The notes under the pieces: model-generated
The model's database searches: none
Told to the model about the DNA's origin: nothing
The model's input: only the letters and a program-made list of their open reading frames with translations
Assembly (NCBI GenBank): GCA_010672825.2
Contig: JAAHFU020000001.1
Location: 1,240,001-1,304,000 of the forward strand
Reading direction: 5' to 3'
Source of the DNA: Leptolyngbya sp. SIO1E4
Lineage (GTDB): Bacteria > Cyanobacteriota > Cyanobacteriia > Phormidesmidales > Phormidesmidaceae
Length of the DNA: 64,000 nucleotides
Translations under genes and position numbers: made by a program
Shown here: positions 17,875 through 26,757 of the stretch, in pieces
How positions within the stretch are numbered: position 1 is the first letter of the stretch
Layout of the letters: each line of letters starts with the position of its first letter

Positions 17875-17957
17875 TAGCGGTGTGCATTCGGATAAAGCAC
17901 ACCCTGGACCCCAAACTCTGCCCCGCCAGATGTGCTGAATTTAATTGCACAAGACGA
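17875..17957 (-). repeat. Repeat A, diverged copy
   Basis: Starts TAGCGGTGTGCATTCGGATA, keeps AGCACACCCTGGACCCCAAA and ends near AAGACGA; TA follows on both sides. Shorter (83 bp) and more diverged than the copies at 18110 and 57097. Confidence 0.7.
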
Positions 17958-18064
17958 TAACTAACCGAACGAAACCCCTTGTAGATTTCACTGATACAGA
18001 AAGCTTTCTGTTATCCAGATCGAAATCGCAGCAAAACTTCAAACTCCGTGGCAATTGTGATAAC

Positions 18065-18239
18065 GGCCCTCTCATCAAGCGTTTCTATTCATCCTTGTGC
18101 CTACTGCTATAGCCTTGTTCAGTTGAGTCCAGTACATCTGGGTCAAGACAGGGTCTAGGGTTTGGGGTCTAGGGTGTGCTTGATTAGCCTGCATACTGTT
18201 ATACGCAGAAGCAAGTTACATCCTTTTGTCTTTTGCTAC
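18065..18239 (-). repeat. Repeat B, interrupted by repeat A
   Basis: The two halves, 18065-18109 and 18202-18239, match the continuous copy at 24319-24400 (7 differences in about 79 bases). The 92-bp A element at 18110-18201 splits it, with TA at both junctions. Confidence 0.82.
18110..18201 (+). mobile_element. Repeat A, full 92-bp copy inserted in repeat B
   Basis: MITE-like element, TAGCCTTGTTCAG ... GCATACTGTTA, flanked by TA on each side. It differs from the copy at 57097-57188 at 3 of 92 positions. The uninterrupted target is present at 24.3 kb. No coding capacity. Confidence 0.82.
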
Positions 18240-18315
18240 AGGGATGACCTGAGGCTGTAAAGCAGAAATTTAGCCGACCGCTGAAATGTTTTAACTAAGG
18301 CGTTTACGGCGTAAT

Positions 18316-19557
18316 TTACGTGGATTTGCTCGTTAATAGTCGATTCCGATTAGAAGTTCTCTGAGTACCATCATATTTGTTCAAAGCGTTGGCCAATCGT
18401 TCAATATCCTGTGGCGACATACCCTCATGGACAGGCAGATACAATAATTGCTGAAAGATTTGCTTGGCTGCTACCGGATACAATTCAGGGCAATTCGCTG
18501 GCGGATCAAGAACGTATAGGCTTGACCCACCCTGGGTAGCATCAAAGCCTTGGCGCCATAAAGAGTGCATCAATTGTTCTGGAGAGTCGCAGAGAATCGG
18601 AAAAACCCAGTGAGTATGGTCACAGGCTCGACTGCCTGGTCGCCTGATGCTAGATGTCAGTCTTATCAACTGCTCCGCCAGGTCTATACGCGCAACAATT
18701 CTGCCCGGATCAAATCGCGTAAGCCGACGCTCTAAAAGCAATAGCAGAGCAGAAGAAGGCCTTTGTCGAATTTGTGTGAAGAACTTATTGCCTGGAAATC
18801 CTCGGACGATGTTGCCAATCAGACGATCGTGATTCATGTTGAAGGCAGAACATGCCCCGACAAAAACACGGTAAGTAGCGCGGTAAGAAAGCGCCATTAG
18901 CAAAGCATATTTACAAATTCGGACTAGAAACCACAGACGACTGTGTATGGGCCAACGATTCTGATATGCGCACACCGCATTCCGAAGAAGAGTATCGCGA
19001 AACTGTAGAATGCCTCCGGCCAGGGCTGTCGAAGTTTTAATAGGGCCAAAGCTAAACATCGTGACATCGCTCTGAGGATGCCCCCGATACTGATGACCCG
19101 CATAAGCTTGGGCACAGTCTTCAATGACGATAAGGTTGTGCAGTTGGGCAACACGCAGTATCGGTTCCATAGGCATATGGCTACCAAACAAGTGAGCGAC
19201 GAGGATCGCTTTCGTGCGTGGTGTCACTGCTTTTGCCATAGACTCAGACCGCACAGCCAGCTGCGTGCAGTCTAGGTCAATCGGCACAGGAACAAGACCA
19301 TGGGCCTCAATAATGCGTGTCATGCCATGAATGGTGATGGCTGACACCAAAATTTCAGTTTCAGGCTCGAAGTCGAATACTTGCAGGAGTGCATCGAAGC
19401 CACTCCGGACTGATAGGCAGGCAAGACTGGCCCTTTCCTGAGACCATAACCGCTCAAGTCGCCGCTCAATCACCCGGCGACTCTCTAGCTGTAAACAACC
19501 TTTAATGCCAAACAGAAGATCTGCCCAAGCAATGTCAAGACGTTTTCGGGGAATCAC
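18316..19557 (-). CDS. DegT/DnrJ/EryC1-type PLP aminotransferase
   Basis: A 413-residue fold-type I PLP enzyme. Visible are the substrate loop LACLSVRSGFDALLQVF, the cofactor aspartate D147 (VIEDCAQAYAG), the SFGPIKTSTALAGG loop with the Schiff-base lysine K174, and a C-terminal half with HTHWVFPILCDSP. DegT enzymes transfer amino groups to keto-sugars for polysaccharides or antibiotics. The usual sugar-pathway neighbours are missing, so the substrate cannot be named; the C-terminal region (about 200-290) with RVFVGACSAFNMNHDRLIG is atypical. Separated from the GAF-protein gene by 63 nt, so possibly co-transcribed. Confidence 0.78.
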   Translation of the reverse strand: MIPRKRLDIAWADLLFGIKGCLQLESRRVIERRLERLWSQERASLACLSVRSGFDALLQVFDFEPETEILVSAITIHGMTRIIEAHGLVPVPIDLDCTQLAVRSESMAKAVTPRTKAILVAHLFGSHMPMEPILRVAQLHNLIVIEDCAQAYAGHQYRGHPQSDVTMFSFGPIKTSTALAGGILQFRDTLLRNAVCAYQNRWPIHSRLWFLVRICKYALLMALSYRATYRVFVGACSAFNMNHDRLIGNIVRGFPGNKFFTQIRQRPSSALLLLLERRLTRFDPGRIVARIDLAEQLIRLTSSIRRPGSRACDHTHWVFPILCDSPEQLMHSLWRQGFDATQGGSSLYVLDPPANCPELYPVAAKQIFQQLLYLPVHEGMSPQDIERLANALNKYDGTQRTSNRNRLLTSKST

Positions 19558-19620
19558 GGGCTAACGGTTTTGTTTGGACTCAGCCTGTCTCACAATCAAC
19601 ACAATCCCACAAACCCTCGC

Positions 19621-21921
19621 TTAGGCCTCTAACACCCGAACACGAGCAAATTTTAATCCGGTTACTCCCTGAAGCGGTTCGACCGAGCCTTGTTCAACCT
19701 CAATGCCAATCCAGCCTTCTCGTTGCAGATAGCGCAGATATTCTTGGTATTCTTGCCACTCTTGATTGGTGGAATACACCAGCGTCAAGCAGCCGGGTTG
19801 CGTAATCCGCTCCTGGGTCTTAGAGTCTAAGGCTTTGTCGATGCGCTTTTTCACAATTTCATACCGCGTGTCGCGGGTGCCTCGAACATCGAACAGGCGC
19901 TCGGTGTTCTCGTCGTGGGTAATATCCACCGTCGAGTCTTGTACCAGCACCAGGTGGGTGATTTCCATGTCTGTTTGATGCTCGGCTTTCAGTCGGAAGC
20001 TGGTACGCGCACAGTCACACATGGCCCGCAGTTGCTCGTAGCGCAGACTGCGCAAGTGAAAGTCTGTGAAGGTGCTGTCGATCGCCTGCCCCGCATAGAT
20101 CATATGGTCAATGCCATCGGTGGTTTCAATGTCACAATAGTGGCGGGTTACCGTTTGCAGGGTACGCTGCCAACGGTGCCAGGTATCTCGCAGTGATTGG
20201 TTAATGGTTTGCACCGTTTGGTCGTATACAGCACGCGCAGCATAAATGCAGCCCTGTTCTGGATCTTGAGCTGCCTGGTAAGCTGCGATCGCGGCTTCAG
20301 CAGGTTCTCCACAGGTGCGAAAAAAGTCGAAATGCGCTTCCAGATTTTCTCGCAAATATCGCAGTAACGTGACTTCTGCATCCACCGTCACCCGCTGCTG
20401 CAGCTGCTCCATATGGGCTAGCAAGTCAGCCCGAAACTGATGGGCAAAGGCAGTATCCACCGCCGTACACACCGCCTCTGCGACAGCCAGCCCCAGCTGA
20501 AACTGCGTCAACAAATCCTTCTGGATGGCTCGGTTACGCTCATGGGAAGAGCCGCGAATATCCGAAATGCCATAGAGGGGATACACCTCATTGAAGACTA
20601 TCGGCTCCGGCGGCAATCCCAAGCTCCGGCGTTCAGCTTCTTCTTCAAAGCGCCAGCGTACTGATTCATGAATGTTGGTTAATCGTTCGTTCACCGTGTG
20701 CCGCATGGCGATCGTCAGGGCAGGCACCAAGGTTCTGGCATGGTGTTCATCAATAGTGTCAAAGGCGTCATACTGATCACTCATGACGGCTAATAGCCCC
20801 AACAGTTGGGAAGAGGCTTTGAGGCGGGTCGACTTCACCACTAATGGCAGCACTAATAGCGACTTGACTCCCCGCTCCCTCAACAGGATCTCAAGATTCT
20901 CTGGACACTGATGGAGCAGGTCTTGCATGTTGAGCACGGTGCCGCGATACGCAGCCTGAAATAGCGGTGATTCCTGCAGTGATTGAACCGATAGGAGATG
21001 AACCGCCCAATCCGGGCTGTCTAAATCCAGATACACCGTTGCCGTATCGGCCTCTGCAGTCAGAATCAGGCTGTCGGTCGCGCGAAACAGGCGTTTGAGC
21101 AGGTGATTAGCTTGCCGAAAGCGATGGGGTTGCAAAATCGATTCTCGATCCAACAAGAGATGGACGAGCCGCTGCGCAACTTCGCGATCGGTCACATCCA
21201 TTCCTTCCAACAAAATGGTGCCGCTGGCCTGGTAGGTTTGAGGGTTTAGAAGCTGCAGCACCGTCTGTAATGGGGCCTGTGGGTCATTAATTTGTTGCAT
21301 GACCGACGCAGCATCCGGGGTCCCCGACCAACAAGCATCCAACGCTGATTCCACAGCTGGGGCAAGGGAAACCAAACGAATGCGATCGCTACTCACCGAA
21401 AACTCGACAAACCGGGCGCGATCTTCTTCTAACGGCTTGACTGACAGAATCAGCGGCTCGTGGAGCCAACGTGAGGAGAGTAAGTCAGTGCGATTGTATC
21501 GGGTCGTCAAAATCGCGTTCAGGACATGACGGCGGACACGCTCACGAACGAATTGTTGGTCATCGGGTTCCAGACGATGCAAGACGGCGTCCCCTAACGT
21601 TGGCGGGGTCCCTGTCATGCCGACTAGTTTACGGAAGCGATCGCTGACCCACTCAATACGATGATCGCGAAGATTTACCACCGCTACCAGCAAACGGCTA
21701 TAACGCTCGATTACCGGCCACCAGGCCGGAACATCGGGTTCAGAAGGGTGTTGAGAGATCTCTCCGACCGCTTGCTCGGTTGTCTCCAACACCTGATCGG
21801 TTTGTTTATAGGTCATTGCGGTATCCCTGTGCCCAGCCCAATGCGATCGCACCCACCCTAACCAAGACAGTCCTGTCGAGCGAAACCCTAGCCAATTGTT
21901 ACTCCACGCACCTTGACTCAT
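19621..21921 (-). CDS. Large GAF-domain signalling protein, function unknown
   Basis: 766 residues from ATG 21921; ATG 21816 (M36) is a possible alternative, and neither has a strong ribosome site. Residues about 70-140 are PAS-like (RLLVAVVNLRDHRIEWVSDR). A GAF domain occupies about 255-420 (VKSLLVLPLVV, QLLGLLAVMSDQYDAFD). A helical module follows with the landmark EVYPLYGISDIRGSSHERN, as in GAF proteins of unknown role in Bacteroidetes, and a C-terminal alpha/beta segment (PGCLTLVYSTNQEWQEYQEY). No kinase, GGDEF or HD domain is seen. Cytosolic; probably a ligand-sensing protein. Confidence 0.72.
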   Translation of the reverse strand: MSQGAWSNNWLGFRSTGLSWLGWVRSHWAGHRDTAMTYKQTDQVLETTEQAVGEISQHPSEPDVPAWWPVIERYSRLLVAVVNLRDHRIEWVSDRFRKLVGMTGTPPTLGDAVLHRLEPDDQQFVRERVRRHVLNAILTTRYNRTDLLSSRWLHEPLILSVKPLEEDRARFVEFSVSSDRIRLVSLAPAVESALDACWSGTPDAASVMQQINDPQAPLQTVLQLLNPQTYQASGTILLEGMDVTDREVAQRLVHLLLDRESILQPHRFRQANHLLKRLFRATDSLILTAEADTATVYLDLDSPDWAVHLLSVQSLQESPLFQAAYRGTVLNMQDLLHQCPENLEILLRERGVKSLLVLPLVVKSTRLKASSQLLGLLAVMSDQYDAFDTIDEHHARTLVPALTIAMRHTVNERLTNIHESVRWRFEEEAERRSLGLPPEPIVFNEVYPLYGISDIRGSSHERNRAIQKDLLTQFQLGLAVAEAVCTAVDTAFAHQFRADLLAHMEQLQQRVTVDAEVTLLRYLRENLEAHFDFFRTCGEPAEAAIAAYQAAQDPEQGCIYAARAVYDQTVQTINQSLRDTWHRWQRTLQTVTRHYCDIETTDGIDHMIYAGQAIDSTFTDFHLRSLRYEQLRAMCDCARTSFRLKAEHQTDMEITHLVLVQDSTVDITHDENTERLFDVRGTRDTRYEIVKKRIDKALDSKTQERITQPGCLTLVYSTNQEWQEYQEYLRYLQREGWIGIEVEQGSVEPLQGVTGLKFARVRVLEA

Positions 21922-22248
21922 CTTGCCCGTTTGCCTAGCGTAAATTCATGGACATCTACCAGATCAACCTGAACAGGTAAGGGAGCCTTGTTCAGGCTTC
22001 TGTTAGGTGCCGACTGTCTTACCATCCGGACCTTACCTCCTGTGTCTGTACCGCAGAAGATGGGAACCCGTAATGAACCGTAAAATTCCCATTACCTGCA
22101 ATACCACCACTGACAGCCACCCTTTAGAATAAAGATTCGAACTGACGGCTTTTAAAGGACAGTAATATTTCCGAAGAGTCTAGTAGCATTTTCTACTATT
22201 CTGCCTTGATTGGTCGTTCTACTGTGCAAAACTGCATGAAATTCACCT
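21922..22248. other. Structured intergenic region upstream of ffh
   Basis: No gene. Between 21968 and 22099 three mutually competing pairings are visible: CCTGAACA (21968-21975) with TGTTCAGG (21989-21996); AGGTAAGG (21975-21982) with CCTTACCT (22031-22038); and CAGGTAA..GGGA (21974-21984) with TCCCATTACCTG (22088-22099). This looks like a small RNA or structured leader rather than random DNA. Family not recognised. Confidence 0.45.
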
Positions 22249-23736
22249 ATGTTTGAAGCTCTTTCTGATCGTCTTGAAGGTGCCTGGAAAAAGCTCCGTG
22301 GCCAGGACAAAATTAGCGAAGCCAATATTCAGGAAGCTCTGCGAGAGGTTCGTCGGGCCTTGTTAGAGGCAGACGTAAATCTTCAAGTCGTTAAGACCTT
22401 CATTGCCGATGTGCAAGAAAAGGCCCAGGGAGCCGCAGTGGTTGCAGGGGTCGACCCGGGTCAACAGTTCATCAAAATCGTCAATGATGAGCTGGTTCAT
22501 ATCATGGGAGAAACCAACGCTCCCCTGGCCCAGGTAGAAAACGCCCCAACAGTTGTTCTGATGGCAGGTTTGCAGGGCACGGGTAAAACTACCGCCACCG
22601 CTAAACTGGCGCTGCATCTACGCAAAGAAAAACGATCAACCCTACTGGTCGCAACAGACGTCTATCGTCCTGCAGCCATTGATCAGCTTGTCACCCTGGG
22701 CAAACAAATCGATGTCCCCGTGTTTGAGATGGGTAGCGATGCTGACCCAGTAGAGATTGCCCGGCAGGGCATTGCGCACGCGAAGGCAGAAGGGGTAGAC
22801 ACCGTCATTGTGGATACAGCGGGTCGCCTGCAAATTGACCCAACGATGATGGCGGAGTTAGCCAATATTAAATCCGCCATCCAGCCCCATGAAGTTCTGC
22901 TGGTCGTTGACGCGATGACCGGTCAAGAAGCGGCTAATTTAACCCAGACTTTCCATGAGCAGATCGGCATTACAGGGGCCATTCTCACCAAAATGGATGG
23001 GGATGCTCGCGGGGGTGCAGCCCTCTCAGTTCGGCAGATTTCTGGCCAGCCCATTAAATTTATCGGGGTAGGTGAAAAAGTTGAAGCGCTACAGCCTTTC
23101 TATCCTGAACGCATGGCCTCCCGAATTTTGGGCATGGGCGATGTGCTCACCCTGGTAGAAAAAGCTCAAGAAGCCGTCGATATTGCCGATGCTGAGAAGC
23201 TTCAGAAGAAGATTCTGGAAGCGAAATTTGACTTCAATGACTTTCTGAAGCAAATGCGCCTCATGAAGAATATGGGGTCTCTCGGCGGCATCATGAAGCT
23301 GATTCCAGGGATGGCAGGCAAAATCTCTGACGATCAGCTCCAGCAGGGCGAAACCCAACTCAAGCGGGTGGAAGCCATGATCAACTCTATGACTAAAGCG
23401 GAACGCACCCAGCCTGAGCTACTTTCGGGCTCTCCCAGCCGTCGCCGCCGCATCGCCAAGGGATCTGGCTATCAAGACAAAGATGTCAGTAAATTGGTGA
23501 GCGATTTCCAGAAAATGCGCAGCATGATGCAGCAAATGGGGTCTGGGCAGATGGGTGTCCCTGGCATGGGCGGCGGCTTTCCTGGCATGGGTGGCGGTTT
23601 CCCTGGCATGGGTGGTGGCTTTCCCGGGATGGGCGGCGGTGGGCCCCAACCCGGGTTTCGGGGCTATCCTGGCATGGGTGGTGGCGGCAAGAAGAAAAAG
23701 AAAGGCAAGAAGAAGAAGGGATTCGGGCAGTTATAG
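22249..23736 (+). CDS. ffh: Signal recognition particle protein Ffh (SRP54)
   Basis: Binds 4.5S/SRP RNA and signal sequences of nascent membrane proteins and delivers them to FtsY. The 495-residue protein has the N domain (MFEALSDRLEGAWKKLRG), the G domain with GLQGTGKTTATAKLA (about 104-118), VDTAGRLQ and TKMDGDARGG, and the methionine-rich M domain (FDFNDFLKQMRLMKNMGSLG, SMTKAERTQPELL, SPSRRRRIAKGSG). The end is extended: four FPGMGGG-type repeats in about 440-475 and a lysine-rich tail (GGGKKKKKGKKKKGFGQL). The glycine/methionine repeats are encoded by near-identical 21-nt units. Upstream region may encode a structured RNA. Confidence 0.97.
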   Translation: MFEALSDRLEGAWKKLRGQDKISEANIQEALREVRRALLEADVNLQVVKTFIADVQEKAQGAAVVAGVDPGQQFIKIVNDELVHIMGETNAPLAQVENAPTVVLMAGLQGTGKTTATAKLALHLRKEKRSTLLVATDVYRPAAIDQLVTLGKQIDVPVFEMGSDADPVEIARQGIAHAKAEGVDTVIVDTAGRLQIDPTMMAELANIKSAIQPHEVLLVVDAMTGQEAANLTQTFHEQIGITGAILTKMDGDARGGAALSVRQISGQPIKFIGVGEKVEALQPFYPERMASRILGMGDVLTLVEKAQEAVDIADAEKLQKKILEAKFDFNDFLKQMRLMKNMGSLGGIMKLIPGMAGKISDDQLQQGETQLKRVEAMINSMTKAERTQPELLSGSPSRRRRIAKGSGYQDKDVSKLVSDFQKMRSMMQQMGSGQMGVPGMGGGFPGMGGGFPGMGGGFPGMGGGGPQPGFRGYPGMGGGGKKKKKGKKKKGFGQL

Positions 23737-23780
23737 ATGTCTAGAGACTGACACATACATCATCATCAACCCAGAAAATC

Positions 23781-24239
23781 ATGAGCCTTAAAGACCGCAT
23801 TAGTGACGAAATCAAAGCCGCCATGAAAGCCAAAGATAAAGTGCGGCTAGAAACTGTTCGCAGCATCAAAAAAGTCATTATCGAGAAAGAAAGTCTCCTT
23901 CGCGCCAGTGGCCAAACCGAACTCACAGAGACGCAAGAATTGGAAGTGCTGACTCAATTGGCTAAACAGCGTAAGGATGCGATCGCACAATATACCCAAG
24001 CTGGGCGCGAAGACCTGGCAGAAAAAGAAGCTGCAGAATTGACCATCATCCAAGCATATTTACCGGCCCAACTCTCCGATGCAGAGATTGAAGCGATCAT
24101 TGACGACCTGATTGCGAAGACAGGGGCGGCCTCCCCTAAAGACATGGGCAAAGTCATGGGGCCAGCCATGAAGGAATTAAAAGGGCGCGCCGATGGCGCC
24201 AAGGTACAGGCTGTCGTCAAAGCCAAGCTCGCTGGATGA
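23781..24239 (+). CDS. yqeY: GatB/YqeY domain protein
   Basis: A 152-residue free-standing YqeY protein, related to the tRNA-binding tail of GatB, the amidotransferase subunit that makes Gln-tRNA. Motifs: LKDRISDEIKAAMKAKDKVR, LETVRSIKKVI, KQRKDAIAQYTQAGREDLAE, EKEAAELTIIQAYLPAQLSD and SPKDMGKVMGPAMKELKGRADG. The role of the stand-alone form is not settled; it may assist aminoacyl-tRNA handling. It starts 44 nt after ffh and is likely in the same transcript. Confidence 0.92.
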   Translation: MSLKDRISDEIKAAMKAKDKVRLETVRSIKKVIIEKESLLRASGQTELTETQELEVLTQLAKQRKDAIAQYTQAGREDLAEKEAAELTIIQAYLPAQLSDAEIEAIIDDLIAKTGAASPKDMGKVMGPAMKELKGRADGAKVQAVVKAKLAG

Positions 24240-24562
24240 GGGGGAACGGTTTAACCCATTTCAGTGAGTTGCCTCAATGGGCCCGCAGTTAACTTGCGGG
24301 CGAAGGCACACCGGAGTCTGTCGCAAAAGGCAAAAGGATGTAGCTTGCTTCTGCGTAGCAGTAGGCAGAAAGGTGAATAGAAACGCTTGATAAGAGAGCC
24401 ATTGAGTTATCTGGACTGTCCTAACACAAACGCGTACTGCTACATAAGATCTCCGTCGAAGCCACGCTACAAAAGGTGCGCAGGCTAAAACCATGCAAAT
24501 TTTGATGGTCTGTTTTTGATGACCTGCTAGCGCAAAGCCTATGATGATGGCCTAGACCCAGT
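24240..24562. other. Convergent intergenic region with repeat B
   Basis: 323 bp between yqeY and lepA. Most of it is repeat B (24319-24400) and its flanks. Inverted GCCCGCAGTTAACTTGCGGGC at 24281-24301 forms a 7-bp stem just downstream of yqeY; no T-run follows. Confidence 0.65.
24319..24400 (+). repeat. Repeat B, uninterrupted copy
   Basis: Contains CAAAAGGATGTAGCTTGCTT and TGAATAGAAACGCTTGATAA around the junction CTGCGTAGCAGTAGGCA. This is the empty-site equivalent of the element-bearing copy at 18065-18239. Confidence 0.82.
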
Positions 24563-26368
24563 TTAAGTCAGCTTCAAAACCGCCATAAAGGCATCTTGGG
24601 GCACGTCTACGGTGCCGATTGCCTTCAAACGCTTCTTCCCTTTGGCTTGCTTTTGCAGGAGCTTTTTCTTCCGCGAGATGTCACCGCCATAGCATTTTGC
24701 CAATACGTCTTTGCGAAGCGCAGGGATACTTTCACTCGCAATCACCCGGCTACCAATGGAAGCCTGTAAAGGAATCCTGAACTGATGTCGCGGAATCAGT
24801 TCTTTCAATTTTTCGACGAGGGCTTTACCTACGTAATAAGCTTTATCGCGATGCACGATAGTCGCTAATGGATCTGCGGGCTCACCGTTAATTAAGATGT
24901 CTAGACGAACCAGCACATTTTCGCGATAACCGATGAGGTGATACTCCATGCTGGCATAGCCCCGCGATCGCGACTTGAGCTGATCAAAAAAGTCTGTAAC
25001 CACCTCTGCCAACGGCAGCTCATACACTAATGACGTGCGCCCTTGCGCCAGATACTTCATATCCTTAAAGTCACCCCGACGACTCTGGCAGAGTTCCATC
25101 AAAGCACCCACAAACTCTTCTGGGGCAATCATCTCTACCCGCACGTAGGGTTCCTCAATTTTTTCACGCTCTTGAGGAGAAGGTAGCGTGCTTGGATTAT
25201 CAATCTCGACGAGCGTGCCATCAATGAGCGTGACCCGATAAATCACCGAAGGGGCTGTGGTGATCAAGTCCAGGTTATATTCTCGTTCAAGACGCTCCTG
25301 GACAATTTCCATATGCAGCAGCCCTAGGAAGCCACAGCGGAATCCAAACCCCATGGCGCTAGACGTTTCGGGTTCATATTGCAGAGCTGCATCGCTAAGG
25401 CGCAGTTTCTCCAGGGCATCCCGCAAATCTTCGAATTGGTCAGAATCCGTTGGGAACAACCCACAAAACACCATGGGCTTGGCTTCTACATAACCCGGTA
25501 AAGGAGCCTCAGCAGGGGTTTTAACGAGGGTGATGGTGTCACCCACCCGAGCATCTTCTACCGCTTTAATGGCCGCTGAAAAGTAGCCGACTTCCCCCGC
25601 GTGCAGCACCTCAACCGGCACCTGTATCGGTGAGAGCACCCCTAACTCATCAATGTCATATTCCTTCTGGGAAACCATCAGGCGCACGCGATCGCCCTTG
25701 CGTAAGGTGCCATCCATCACCCGGAAGTAAACAATGACGCCTCGATAAGGGTCGTAATAGCTATCAAAAATCAGTGCTCGCAGCGGCTCCTCAACCGTAT
25801 CTTGTGGGGGTGGGACAAGGTAAACGATGGACTCCAAGATCTCGTCAACGCCAATTCCTTCCTTCGCAGAGGCCAAAATAGCGTTGCTACAGTCCAGCCC
25901 AATAATGTCTTCAATTTCTTGTTTAATGCGGTCTGGATCAGCCCCTGGCAAATCAATTTTATTGAGTACCGGGATGATTTCTAGATCGTGCTCCAGCGCT
26001 AAATAGACGTTCGCTAACGTCTGTGCTTCCACCCCTTGAGAGGCATCGACTACCAACAGCGCCCCTTCACAGGCCACCAACGACCGAGACACCTCATAGG
26101 CAAAATCAACGTGGCCAGGCGTGTCGATTAGGTTCAGCACATAATCTTTACCATCCTGGGCCGTATAGCTCATGCGAGCGGCTTGCAGCTTGATCGTAAT
26201 GCCCCGTTCCCGTTCCAGATCCATCGTGTCCAGGAACTGCTCTTTCATGTCGCGATCGCTCACCGTGCCGGTTTTCTGCAATAAGCGATCGGCCAGAGTT
26301 GATTTGCCGTGATCAATGTGGGCAATAATGCAAAAATTCCGGATCCTGGAGACGGGTACGTCAGTCAT
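24563..26368 (-). CDS. lepA: Elongation factor 4 (LepA)
   Basis: Ribosomal GTPase that back-translocates or remodels stalled ribosomes. From ATG 26368 it has 601 residues, the usual length; a start at 26422 would add an unlikely 18. Motifs: [13 protein letters not shown] (P-loop), [14 protein letters not shown] (G3), [10 protein letters not shown] (G4), the [14 protein letters not shown]-like region written as [15 protein letters not shown], then the LepA-specific C-terminal domain with LPRHQF-like [13 protein letters not shown] and the basic end [19 protein letters not shown]. All domains are present. Single gene, divergent from the sensor kinase. Confidence 0.97.
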   Translation of the reverse strand: MTDVPVSRIRNFCIIAHIDHGKSTLADRLLQKTGTVSDRDMKEQFLDTMDLERERGITIKLQAARMSYTAQDGKDYVLNLIDTPGHVDFAYEVSRSLVACEGALLVVDASQGVEAQTLANVYLALEHDLEIIPVLNKIDLPGADPDRIKQEIEDIIGLDCSNAILASAKEGIGVDEILESIVYLVPPPQDTVEEPLRALIFDSYYDPYRGVIVYFRVMDGTLRKGDRVRLMVSQKEYDIDELGVLSPIQVPVEVLHAGEVGYFSAAIKAVEDARVGDTITLVKTPAEAPLPGYVEAKPMVFCGLFPTDSDQFEDLRDALEKLRLSDAALQYEPETSSAMGFGFRCGFLGLLHMEIVQERLEREYNLDLITTAPSVIYRVTLIDGTLVEIDNPSTLPSPQEREKIEEPYVRVEMIAPEEFVGALMELCQSRRGDFKDMKYLAQGRTSLVYELPLAEVVTDFFDQLKSRSRGYASMEYHLIGYRENVLVRLDILINGEPADPLATIVHRDKAYYVGKALVEKLKELIPRHQFRIPLQASIGSRVIASESIPALRKDVLAKCYGGDISRKKKLLQKQAKGKKRLKAIGTVDVPQDAFMAVLKLT

Positions 26369-26757
26369 ATATGCCAGATACTTAAGCGGTCTGTAACTTA
26401 TTTTAATGGGATTAAACAACAAGGCTGCATTGGTCTCACAACTCTCCTAGGGTCTAAAACGCCTGAATGAGAGGTATTGGCTACGTTTTCATTGTTTCAA
26501 ATTGTGGGCAAGGCTGTTGCAAACCAAGCATTTTCCATGGTTTCGGGCACACTTTAACTAGTTTGCGGTGTCAAAGCCTTGATTAGAATGGCAATGCAAG
26601 CACTCGCTGAATACAAAACGCTATTACACGCCAGTCAGGGCAGGCTTTACCCCCTCTGGGAGGAGTCATTATCCTGTTCTGTATTCTCAGTGGTAAGTGA
26701 CGTGTTGACTCAGACCCCTTGCTCTGAATTTCCCTCACTCAAGACCCATGGTATGCA
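26369..26757. other. Divergent intergenic region lepA / sensor kinase
   Basis: About 390 bp that must hold both promoters. I see no repeat, strong hairpin or gene in it. Confidence 0.4.

Larger units (their letters stand above)
17835..18315. other. Repeat-filled intergenic region
   Basis: 480 bp with no gene. It contains two copies of repeat A (17875-17957 and 18110-18201) and one copy of repeat B (18065-18239) that is interrupted by the second A copy. Confidence 0.75.

Noticed and set aside
24261-24494. 77-codon frame in the yqeY-lepA gap
   Set aside because: It lies across repeat B and is explained by it.
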